This document shows, piece by piece, positions 17,587 through 25,814 of a DNA stretch of 50,028 bases. Positions within the stretch are counted from its first letter, which is position 1. Each line of letters starts with the position of its first letter. Both the position numbers and the translations under genes were made by a program. The stretch is from JANXSF01 sp043755435 (GTDB lineage: Bacteria > Acidobacteriota > Terriglobia > Bryobacterales > Bryobacteraceae). A model generated the notes under the pieces. The model made no database searches. It saw only the letters and a program-made list of their open reading frames with translations, and was not told where the DNA came from. The stretch is taken from positions 1-50,028 of the forward strand of contig JAYUSZ010000392.1 in assembly GCA_043755435.1 (NCBI GenBank), read 5' to 3'.

Positions 17587-18501
17587 GGCGTAGCTTACTC
17601 CAGCAGCAAGCCATGTTGTAGTGCGTTGTGTCACTGGCACGAAACGCCACTAAATCCCCTTCTGATCGGGGTACTCATTCCCTCGTCAGTGTCACTTTGT
17701 GCCACAGGCAACGCCACCGCCCCCCATCATCACGGCTCAGCTTGACCGTGTCGGGTTGAACACGCGGTGGAGCCATTATCTTTGCCTCATAAATGTAGCC
17801 AAACTGAGTTAGGTTGGAATAGCAACACCAATCCTTGTCGCGACAGGTGTATAGAGATCAATCGTTTGGCTAGGAGTATAAAGCGAAACGATAAGCGAAA
17901 ACCGCGTCCGTCGGTTACAAAGCCCAAGATGGTAGCTCTCCCGCCACCAACCAACTACAGGAATGAGCGCAAGCGACGCATTTTCCCAATTGCTCATGTT
18001 CAGGCCGCATTTAGTCAACTTAAGTTACACAGTTGGATTTAGTCCCGCACTCTCTCGGCAGCGGCTCTCCGCCCCTCCCACAAAACCAGCGGACCAAGCT
18101 TCATTCAGGTCCCTCGCAGGAAGCGCACCGGTCAACCAACGGGGGAGTGGTCCTCCGTTTAATTTCCACTTACGTCGGACTTGGTTCGCAAAGTATGCGG
18201 TTGTTGGAGACTCGCCAAATTCGTGGTTTCTCAGAACGCCGTTTCAGGCCAACTTCCGAGTATCCGACCATCCAGTCCCTATCTAATCGACGCATTCCTA
18301 ATGAATTGCTTACGGCATAGTTCCGCCATTAACGTGAGCCGCTATTTTCCGACCGGCACTTTCCGCCGCATTTCATCGGTGAAGTTTTCGAGGAAGATCA
18401 CGTGGTTCTGCGCCTTCTGAGCATCCGCCCTCTTGTTGGAATTAACGCGACTATGCACCTGCCATCGGGCGCGAGATCTTGGGGACCCGTCAAAGCCAGA
18501 A
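17587..18501. other. Gene-poor stretch of about 0.9 kb
   Basis: No gene is recognised between the patatin-like and amidase genes. Several short open frames exist on both strands. The two with the most protein-like composition are on the minus strand: 17675-17776 (33 residues, ending WRCLWHKVTLTRE) and a frame ending at 17809 containing SLALIPVVGWWRESYHLGLC. None has a convincing ribosome site. No terminator, IS end or tRNA was found. It may be remains of decayed genes. Confidence 0.5.
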
Positions 18502-20067
18502 CTAGACGTTCGGGTGCTTCTTGTACCAGCCGGTTGCTTCCTCGTAAGCATGGGCGATTCGGCACAGCGTTGGTTCGCTAAGCGCCTGTCCAGCGAATTG
18601 CATGCTAAGAGGCAGCCCTTCGGAGGAGAATCCGACGGGAAGCGTGATCGTTGGCGTACCGGACAGGCTGGCTGGCGCCGTATATACGAAAGCTCCGAGC
18701 GGCGGATTGTACGAATTTACATACTTGTCCAATGCCGCGTTGAAGTCGGCCATCGAGCCGTATTGGGTTTCCTTTGAAATCGAAAAGGCTCCCCCGTTCC
18801 AGGCCGGATAGGCAAATGCATCGACCGTAGAGAGCACCGCCCGGTATTTCGTCGAGAGGTCTTTCCGATATTGAACCGCTTTGGCGTATTCTGCTGGTTT
18901 GATCGCCGCCCCCATCTCAAGAAAGTCCAGAAAATAGGGACCGTACTCACTCTTGCGTGAAGGGAAATTCGCCGCGTGGGCGGTGACCGCCTCTTTGGAG
19001 CATAGGACAAACCACATGTTTTGGACTTCGGTGACATCGGGCATCTGGACGTTTACAATCTCAGCGCCAAGCTGTCGCAGAGTGGCGACCGCGGCTTGAA
19101 TGGCAGCGGACTGTTCAGGGTGAATGCCCTCCGTCGCGAAGCGCTGGTCAAATCCAATCCTCAGTCCACGAACCCCTTTGTCCAGTTCGTTCAACATATG
19201 CGGCACGGGATCTCTAAGCGAAGTTGGGTCGTTGGAATCGAAACCGGCGATGGCCTCAAAGATTACGGCCGCATCGCCCGCTCGGCGTACCATAGGCCCG
19301 ACGTGATCGAGCGATTCGGCCAGCGGAAACACGCCATACCGGCTGACCCATCCATATGTCGGTTTCAGTCCCACTATTCCGTTGGCCGCCGATGGATAGC
19401 GAATCGAACCGCCTGTGTCGGTTCCAATCGAGCCGTAGCAAAGCCCTGCGGCGGTCGCCACCCCCGACCCGCTCGAAGAAACACCGGCCCACAGATCTTC
19501 GCGCCACGGATTGACGGGGATGTCACGTGCACGGTTGTAACCCGCCATTGCAGCATCGGTCAGGTTGAGCTTTCCCAGCAGGACTGCTCCGGCTTGCCTT
19601 AACTTGGTTACCACTGTCGCGTCATGATCGGGGATGAAGTTGGCGTAAATGCTCGTCCCCGCCATGGTTCGGACGCCTTTCGTGTAGCACAGATCCTTCA
19701 CTGCGATAGGCACGCCGTGCAGTGGCCCCCGATAAGTTCCGCGTTGGATTTCCCCTTCCGCGCTCCTCGCTGCTTCCAGTGCCTGCTCACGCATCACGGT
19801 GGCATAGCCTTTAAGCTTCGGATCGATAGCTGCAATGCGATCCAATATTCGAGTTGTCAATTCAACCGGCGAAACTTCCCTGGCTTGAATCCGGCGAGCG
19901 ACGTCGCGCAAGCTGCTGTAGTGAAGCGGCTCCGTCGCAGCGCCGCTGGGTTTCGACTCTTTTGAGGAGCACGAGGATTGAAGCAACACGAGCGCAGCGC
20001 CGCTAATGCCAACCAGAGCCTTCCGTCTGGATATGCGTGCGTTATGGTCATTTGGATCTTCGTTCAT
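18502..20067 (-). CDS. Exported amidase (amidase-signature family)
   Basis: Amidase-signature hydrolase of 521 residues, related to GatA and fatty-acid/peptide amidases. The Ser-cisSer-Lys triad is visible: Lys124 in PIAVKDLCYTKG, the serine run SSSGSG (197-202) and Ser221 in GTDTGGSIRYP. The N-terminus has a twin-arginine motif (ISRRKALVGIS) and hydrophobic stretch ending at LLQSSC, so export by Tat, possibly as a lipoprotein, is likely. The start at 20067 is chosen over one 8 codons upstream because GGAGGT lies at the right distance. With an export signal and no gatB/gatC nearby it is not the tRNA amidotransferase subunit; substrate unknown. Confidence 0.9.
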   Translation of the reverse strand: MNEDPNDHNARISRRKALVGISGAALVLLQSSCSSKESKPSGAATEPLHYSSLRDVARRIQAREVSPVELTTRILDRIAAIDPKLKGYATVMREQALEAARSAEGEIQRGTYRGPLHGVPIAVKDLCYTKGVRTMAGTSIYANFIPDHDATVVTKLRQAGAVLLGKLNLTDAAMAGYNRARDIPVNPWREDLWAGVSSSGSGVATAAGLCYGSIGTDTGGSIRYPSAANGIVGLKPTYGWVSRYGVFPLAESLDHVGPMVRRAGDAAVIFEAIAGFDSNDPTSLRDPVPHMLNELDKGVRGLRIGFDQRFATEGIHPEQSAAIQAAVATLRQLGAEIVNVQMPDVTEVQNMWFVLCSKEAVTAHAANFPSRKSEYGPYFLDFLEMGAAIKPAEYAKAVQYRKDLSTKYRAVLSTVDAFAYPAWNGGAFSISKETQYGSMADFNAALDKYVNSYNPPLGAFVYTAPASLSGTPTITLPVGFSSEGLPLSMQFAGQALSEPTLCRIAHAYEEATGWYKKHPNV

Positions 20068-20225
20068 GTGTTCACCTCCAAGTCGAAACACGTTCTGGGC
20101 CGCGGGCGGAGCCCGAGTTAAATGTAGTGTATACGAAGTCTCACCTGCGAGATCGAAATGTTTTTGAGCGCGCTCATCAACCGAAGTTCAGCCGCTCAGG
20201 AGGTGGTCAAGTCCTGGATCACGCG

Positions 20226-20297
20226 CTACTCGTAGATAGCTCGGATTCTGGCGTCAGCGCCCCAAGTCCGGTTCTGGGAAGTTGATTTGTTATTCAT
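20226..20297 (-). CDS. Possible 23-residue small protein with strong ribosome site
   Basis: An ATG at 20297 is preceded by AAAGGAGGG, one of the best ribosome sites in the window, and opens a short frame starting MNNKSTSQNRTW and ending after RIRAIYE. No homologue is recognised. The same frame resumes after the stop without another start, so it may be the surviving 5' end of a lost gene rather than a true small protein. Confidence 0.25.
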   Translation of the reverse strand: MNNKSTSQNRTWGADARIRAIYE

Positions 20298-20357
20298 CCC
20301 GCCCTCCTTTCAGCACAGGCTTTCATTTCTTAAGTGGGAACTCTATTAAATGTCCCG

Positions 20358-20768
20358 CTAGTTCTCAATCGCCAGCTTGACCCCGGTTCTTTGGATAGCC
20401 TCAAAATCTTCAGTGTTCCCGGTCACTAAAGGAATGCCGAGTCGGACCGCCACGGCTGCTATCAGGCAATCCGTCAGTTCAAGAATAGAGCCTTGCTTCC
20501 GAGCCGTGGCCTTGATGATCGCAGCTTCAAAATAGTCGTTTGCGCTCGGCGTAATCTGTTCGTTTTGGTTCAACCATGCCAACGCCTTTTCCAATTGAAC
20601 GGTCGCTCCCTTTGCTTCAAGCCCGAATACAATCTCCTGGACTGTGACACTGGTAAAAGTGAATGCGCCATGCTGACGAGCATAGCTGGCGGCATGACGC
20701 GCGACGATTTTGTCATGGCCCTTGAAGTACTCAGAAAGGATGTCAGTATCCAAAAGAACCTTGGACAT
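20358..20768 (-). CDS. vapC: VapC-like PIN-domain toxin
   Basis: PIN-domain ribonuclease of 136 residues. The acidic active-site residues are in place: Asp7 in VLLDTDILSEY, Glu45 in TVQEIVFGLE, Asp99 in LELTDCLIAA and the last acidic residues in VTGNTEDFEAI. Related VapC toxins cut tRNA or rRNA. The ATG overlaps the antitoxin stop (TGATG), the usual coupling of such pairs. First module of the accessory island. Confidence 0.9.
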   Translation of the reverse strand: MSKVLLDTDILSEYFKGHDKIVARHAASYARQHGAFTFTSVTVQEIVFGLEAKGATVQLEKALAWLNQNEQITPSANDYFEAAIIKATARKQGSILELTDCLIAAVAVRLGIPLVTGNTEDFEAIQRTGVKLAIEN

Positions 20769-21007
20769 CAGAGCAAATTAGACGGATTGCCGGGGCGGCG
20801 CCTTTCCACATAAGCCAGTTCAACCACCTCATCGAGCAACGCAGCATCTTCCGGGCTGCCAAACAGCCCCAGCCCTTGTTCAAAGACTGCTGCATCCATA
20901 CTGCTTTTCCCCGCGGGGCGGTGCCGGTCAAGCCACGCATAGAGCTCCGCCAATTCCTGAGGCTGCAGGCTGTTAATTGCGCGTTCAATGTCCTGAAGTG
21001 AATTCAT
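20768..21007 (-). CDS. Antitoxin partner of the VapC-like toxin
   Basis: Acidic protein of 79 residues directly upstream of and overlapping the PIN toxin. It begins MNSLQDIERAINSLQPQELA, with a helix followed by LYAWLDRHRP, a pattern seen in many short orphan antitoxins paired with PIN toxins; no classical AbrB or ribbon-helix-helix fold is obvious. An excellent AAGGAGG site lies 6-7 bases before the ATG. Function as antitoxin is inferred from position, overlap and size. Confidence 0.75.
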   Translation of the reverse strand: MNSLQDIERAINSLQPQELAELYAWLDRHRPAGKSSMDAAVFEQGLGLFGSPEDAALLDEVVELAYVERRRPGNPSNLL

Positions 21008-21091
21008 GGCCGTTCCTCCTTTCTCTCACAATACCGGAATATGCCGTTTCTGTCACGAACTACAAGAGCGGGGAGAATCCCATTTTGTCAG

Positions 21092-21688
21092 CTACGTCGG
21101 CCAAGCAATATTGCGCCGAAAATCCGAGTGGGCAAGTAGTTCAGGCGCAGGTCTATATCCAGGCACCACAATCAGTGCCACTTGTAGGCCAGCTCGACGT
21201 GCATGCTTCATCGCCGGAATACAATCGGTGTCATTTGTTACAAGTGCGATGAGATCGACGGAACGGTTTGCCGACAGCGTCGCCATATCCAGCCCAATCC
21301 GCATATCCACACCCTTCTGCTCAAACTTCGCTTCAAAATCAGAATCTGTCCAGCGGTGCGGTCGGGGTAAACGGAATCTTGGACTTCTTCAACACAAAGC
21401 CTCGAAATTTCAGAACGCCCACTCTTATGGCAAAAGATCCTTATGCGATAGCTCATGCAGCCATTTGTCTGATCCAGCGAATTGCTGCTTAATCCCTGAG
21501 ACTGGAAGCACGGCCTCACCTTCATAGGGACCGCAATCGTAATATAGGATTCGATGAATCACTTCATCAGCCAAAGAGCAGGCGTGCGCTATTTTCTCAA
21601 TATAATCCGGTACAAACGCCTTCTTCGCCTTGCGCGCATAAGACCGGGCATGTCCGCCGTCGATGAGGATTGCGATTTTCTGTTTCAC
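21092..21688 (-). pseudogene. NYN-domain (LabA/DUF88-like) ribonuclease gene with two frameshifts
   Basis: Three frames join to one NYN-family protein of roughly 198 residues. The front gives KIAILIDGGHARSYARKA (the conserved ILIDGG Asp) and ILYYDCGPYEGE. The middle, in another frame, gives IRVGVLKFRGFVLKKSKI. The end gives DSDFEAKFEQKGVDMRIGLD, then LIALVTNDTDCIPAMKHARR, with the second and third acidic sites (VTNDTD). Frame breaks lie near 21432-21437 (one base missing) and near 21343-21347 (one base extra). The first start considered, TTG at 21709, falls inside a hairpin; GTG at 21688 (MKQKIAILID) is preferred. NYN proteins act on RNA and occur in defence islands. Probably inactive unless the breaks are errors. 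Confidence 0.78.
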
Positions 21689-21700
21689 TGCGAAATAGTG

Positions 21701-21730
21701 AAGGTCCAAAGAGTTGCCCCTTTGGACCTT
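21701..21730. repeat. Perfect 11-bp inverted repeat upstream of the NYN gene
   Basis: AAGGTCCAAAG (21701-21711) and CTTTGGACCTT (21720-21730) are exact reverse complements with an 8-base loop. It lies 13 bases before the preferred GTG start of the NYN gene on the minus strand, and about 150 bases past the stop of the STAND gene. It could be an operator, an attenuator or an mRNA hairpin. No T run follows directly on either strand, which argues against a simple terminator. Confidence 0.7.
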
Positions 21731-21882
21731 GATAGAACCCGCCTACGGGCGTATCGGATAAAGAACAATGGCCTGAAAGACCATATGACTGTAGTTTGGC
21801 ATAGAAGGAGGATTTGTGCAATCATCCGTCACAACTGGCGCTAAAGGGGCATGTCGGGAATTACCAAAAGATGCCCGATTGC

Positions 21883-24800
21883 TCAGAATCGTTCATCCAA
21901 GCCCCTATGATCTCTCGCTTCCCATTCCCTTCGATCTTGAATTGTCTCCCTTAACCTTATTTGTTCATCGGCAACAAGTTTTCGGATTGCCATATCTGGA
22001 TAATGCATGAATTCGTCCAGTAGCCCCGCGTTGGATTCCAGAATATCCGCAAGCGATCCACTCCAGCCACCCGTCGGCATGAAACTGGCAATGAATTGTT
22101 TGAGCACCATTGCGCGATCCGGCGCTTTTTCGATTAATGCAAGTGCAGTATTCGTCCACCTAAGCGGGCAATCTTTGTTTTCGCGTTTGCCAAATGTAAT
22201 GACAGAAGCTGACATTGGATAACGTTCCAAGGGAGCCTCATCGCACCACTTGAGTAATTCAGGTTCGGGCACCAGATCCATGAGGTTTCCTACGAAACCC
22301 CTGATCTCCCCAAGAATCCGTTTGGCAAGTTCCAGCCCAGAGTTGCAATCCCCGCACAACCCACTCAGAGATGCTGAAGGTTGAACGTTGAACAACCCTC
22401 TTAAAAGATCGCGATTTTTATAAGGTTGGGTCGTATCGTTAAAAACAGCCGCTACAAACTTCCTGCAAATTTCGTATGCAGCCATGGAACCTTCTTTTCC
22501 AACTAAGCAGGCTTTGGTAATTTCTTCAATGCAATAGTTTTGATGGTCTGTTTGATTTTGACCGTCAAAGGTGATCTTCCTCATCAAGCAACGGCCCGCA
22601 TCAATCAGCTCAATAGGAAGATTTTTATGAATTCCATGGCAATAATGGATGTTCGATAACAGAATGTCCAGCGAAACGTACAATCCTTCGGGATATTCCG
22701 CAATCTCTCGAACCAGAACGCTCAAGCTTGCAGCAAAGTTATCGGGTGCGTCGTAGAATGTTGATCGGCTGTACCTCGAAATTGGCGATTTGCCAAGCGC
22801 CAGAGAACGCCTCAAACGCTCAAACCCAAGCGTGTCGATTTCAACGGCACCTTGCAGCCAAGGAAACCATGGCGCAAGGGTATCATCGGAAATCGCATCA
22901 TCCAATAAGGCATTTACAAACTTAGGATGAATTGAATTGAGCCCGTTTAGAAAACCTCGAAGAATGGGGATGTCTATCGGTGCCACGTCAACAACTGCTA
23001 GCGCTTCAACCAATCGGCCCCAAACAAGTTCTGGGTTCGTGTTTCCTCCTGACATGCCAACTCCGAAATCCCATAGGCATGCCTCTGTCGAAAACAACAA
23101 CTGACTGACAAGCTCCAGAAATACTTGTTCATCTTCAGCTACCCGCCTTCCCAGATCCCATGCAATCTGTTGCCTGGCTGAACTCCTTACCGGACTATTT
23201 ATTTTTGGGAAATCATTAAACTCATCGTGCCATACACCGCTTGAGCCATCAATCAGCACGATAGAACGAATTTCCTCCGAAAGATTTTTCGGCCGAAGAA
23301 CTTGCTCTAACCGATCTAGTCTGACGTCGGCACCGCCGAATCGTCTTGTTTGTCGAACAGCAATCCACCCCTCCGGCCAGAACCCCATGGCTCCACACAT
23401 TTTTTCAAGTTCGTCGCAAATACCGGCATTCGCCCATAGCCCATTAAAATATTTTCCAAGAAGTCTTCTAATCTGCGTAGCCATCTCGGAATCATCGCTA
23501 GCTGCCTGCTGGCAGAACCTCAGTACTTTGAGAAACCAATTATTGAAGTCCTGCCCGTTAGGCATGTAGCCGTAGTCACGCGAGCGAGCGCCAAATTCGA
23601 AATTGTGAGTATGGAGAGTGTAGTTCGTGGACAACATCCCCGACAATGCGTTTAACCCAATAGATCGACGCCTTGCATCATCAGACAATAGTAAGGATTG
23701 AACAACCTTCAATCTCTGTTCGAGTGTCGCCTGAGTCCCTGAATATTGAATAAAGAAAAGGGATTGAATCGTCTCCAAGGCCCTAGTGCCATCTCCATCC
23801 CTGGCTTCTAGAATTCTGCTAATCAACAGGATGCAGCGTTCGAACAAAATGGGGTCGTAAGCAGTTGAGCGGATTAGGCGCAGGGACCTGCTTGCCGGAT
23901 TAAAAAGATGCCCCTCTTCTGCAAAAGAAGCACGCTCAAGCGCGTCAAGAATGAGTTCAGGGCAAACGGGGGCAACGTTTTCGAACATAGCAAAATGCAG
24001 TTCATCAAATTCATCGACGTTCCCCAGCAGTCCGTCCTTTTCGAGCCACTTTCCAACAATTCTTCTCGCCTCCACGCTCCCATGCAGATACTTCAACCGC
24101 CGCGAAAACTCTTTTTTCACTTCTTCCGGCGCGCTCTCAACGAAGTTTTCAATCAACTCTGGCCGAATTTCCTCAAGTGCCATTCCAGCCAAACAATCGG
24201 CAATTGCACTGGGCAGGACAGCTCGGTAAACACCACGTCGCTGAACTAGGTCCTTGCCGCAAAGTTCAACTACGCCTCGATGCATCTCGTCAATATTCTT
24301 GACAACCAGGGCGCCAAGCCTCTCAAGGTCTGATTTGTTCCCGTTCGGCCCATCTACACCTTGGAACGAATAGACCAAGGAGCAAGCCTGTGCAATAAGC
24401 AATAGCGACTTGTCCTCATTTCGTCCTTGGTGGAACAGACGTTTGAAAAGCTCTCTATCGCCTAAGCCGACAATATTTTCATTTTTTCCAATGGTTTTTG
24501 CAAGAGCAATTGCAATTCTTGCGTTTCCTCCAGATGCCTTTGCCACGGTTTGCCGATTCACATGCGAGAGCTTAGGAAAATAGCTTTTCAAGATCTGTTC
24601 AATAAGTTCGATAGAAGATCCTTCAAGTTTGAAGAACTCCGTGCCCTCAGGCTGATCATCCTGAACGTCCAACTCAATTGTGAGCAGACTGAGTTGGCTA
24701 TTTGCATTTCGGACCAATTCGGTCAGACGGCCGTGAAGGTCTGATGGGCAATTGTCAATAACTACAACATATCGCCGACCCGCAGCTATTAGGTTTCTCG

Positions 24801-25683
24801 CCAGTTCCGTTGGGGCAGGGTTTGGACTGTCACCTAAGTTCGTATAGATTGCCGACAATGGACTAAGGCAAGTCCACCCGTCTCTTTCTTCAAACAGAGC
24901 TTGTGCGAATCGCGTTTTTCCTACACCTGACAGCCCCACAAGCCGCACAACTTTTCGTCGTTCCTGTAGCAGGTCGCGCAAATGACTAAGTCCGTCAATC
25001 GCTTGAAGGCCATTGCTTTCGTCTTTACTCCCTCTCTTAAGACGAAGCTTCTCATCCATTAAGTAGTCACGATTTACGCCTTCTGGGATAGAAGCCCAAT
25101 CGCCAAAGGGCCGCCACCCGGATGTTGGAATACCTAGCTCAGCTCTAATCCACAACTCAACACCTGAATGATCCGCGACCCAACTAGCCAATCGATTCCT
25201 ATCATAGAAATCTAACTTCAGACTCGATCCGTTAGATAGTTCCCTAACAGCATCCTCCATCGCACTAATACGGGCTTGATATTTGGTTTCGGTAACGGAG
25301 CTTCCTGAACTTACTATGATATAGGCCCCGGAATTGTCTGCCAGTTGGCGAATAACCGGTCGAAGCACTCCGTCGTGACGCATCTCCTTCTTAGTCATCG
25401 CCACGGACATGGCGCTTTTCTTGCTCTGGTAATGGGTTTGAGCTCGTGGAATGTACCCCTCAATCGCAACCTCGGCGGAAAGATCCACCACAATGTCGCT
25501 ACCGCCGTCTAGGGCATCTTGATGCCCACCAGATCTAACAGCAGCCGTGGATAGTCCTTTCCTGCCTAACTCGGCCGCGCACAACCTTCGTACCAGCTCA
25601 CGAAGTTGCCTGTCGTCCAAGCTCTTAATTTGATCGGGTGTAATATCAAACAAATAGGGATTCCAATACTGTGTTAATACCAC
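21883..25683 (-). CDS. Nuclease-STAND ATPase, Avs/NLR-like defence candidate
   Basis: Protein of 1266 residues with three parts. Residues about 25-170 resemble a PD-(D/E)XK restriction-endonuclease fold of Mrr type: Glu38, then GGSDIVVDL (Asp63), then YQSKKS (Gln86-x-Lys88). Residues about 235-470 are a P-loop STAND ATPase with Walker A GLSGVGKT (250-257) and Walker B VVVIDN (Asp310), followed by a helical region. The remaining 800 residues are helical repeats without a recognised catalytic motif, as in the sensor halves of NLR-like proteins. Antiviral STAND proteins (Avs) use this effector-ATPase-sensor plan; that role here is inferred. The start is GTG at 25683 with no clear ribosome site. 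Confidence 0.75.
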   Translation of the reverse strand: MVLTQYWNPYLFDITPDQIKSLDDRQLRELVRRLCAAELGRKGLSTAAVRSGGHQDALDGGSDIVVDLSAEVAIEGYIPRAQTHYQSKKSAMSVAMTKKEMRHDGVLRPVIRQLADNSGAYIIVSSGSSVTETKYQARISAMEDAVRELSNGSSLKLDFYDRNRLASWVADHSGVELWIRAELGIPTSGWRPFGDWASIPEGVNRDYLMDEKLRLKRGSKDESNGLQAIDGLSHLRDLLQERRKVVRLVGLSGVGKTRFAQALFEERDGWTCLSPLSAIYTNLGDSPNPAPTELARNLIAAGRRYVVVIDNCPSDLHGRLTELVRNANSQLSLLTIELDVQDDQPEGTEFFKLEGSSIELIEQILKSYFPKLSHVNRQTVAKASGGNARIAIALAKTIGKNENIVGLGDRELFKRLFHQGRNEDKSLLLIAQACSLVYSFQGVDGPNGNKSDLERLGALVVKNIDEMHRGVVELCGKDLVQRRGVYRAVLPSAIADCLAGMALEEIRPELIENFVESAPEEVKKEFSRRLKYLHGSVEARRIVGKWLEKDGLLGNVDEFDELHFAMFENVAPVCPELILDALERASFAEEGHLFNPASRSLRLIRSTAYDPILFERCILLISRILEARDGDGTRALETIQSLFFIQYSGTQATLEQRLKVVQSLLLSDDARRRSIGLNALSGMLSTNYTLHTHNFEFGARSRDYGYMPNGQDFNNWFLKVLRFCQQAASDDSEMATQIRRLLGKYFNGLWANAGICDELEKMCGAMGFWPEGWIAVRQTRRFGGADVRLDRLEQVLRPKNLSEEIRSIVLIDGSSGVWHDEFNDFPKINSPVRSSARQQIAWDLGRRVAEDEQVFLELVSQLLFSTEACLWDFGVGMSGGNTNPELVWGRLVEALAVVDVAPIDIPILRGFLNGLNSIHPKFVNALLDDAISDDTLAPWFPWLQGAVEIDTLGFERLRRSLALGKSPISRYSRSTFYDAPDNFAASLSVLVREIAEYPEGLYVSLDILLSNIHYCHGIHKNLPIELIDAGRCLMRKITFDGQNQTDHQNYCIEEITKACLVGKEGSMAAYEICRKFVAAVFNDTTQPYKNRDLLRGLFNVQPSASLSGLCGDCNSGLELAKRILGEIRGFVGNLMDLVPEPELLKWCDEAPLERYPMSASVITFGKRENKDCPLRWTNTALALIEKAPDRAMVLKQFIASFMPTGGWSGSLADILESNAGLLDEFMHYPDMAIRKLVADEQIRLRETIQDRREWEARDHRGLDERF

Positions 25684-25814
25684 ACAATTGCTAATTCTTG
25701 CTTGTTTTCAATTCCCGGTCACAACTAAACTCCCCCAACCCCCTCAACAACTTACCCCCAATCCCCCTCAGAAAACTTGACAACCCCTGTCATCCTTGAA
25801 TCAGGAAGACAAAC

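Noticed and set aside
17963..18420. Overlapping plus-strand frames of 79-107 residues
   Set aside because: No ribosome sites, no recognisable domains, and three overlapping frames open at once, typical of noncoding DNA.
21092..21310. Separate 72-residue protein
   Set aside because: It is the last third of the frameshifted NYN gene, not an independent gene.
21425..21709. Complete 94-residue NYN protein starting with TTG at 21709
   Set aside because: The frame ends at a frameshift; the rest of the domain continues in other frames down to 21092, and the TTG is inside a hairpin.
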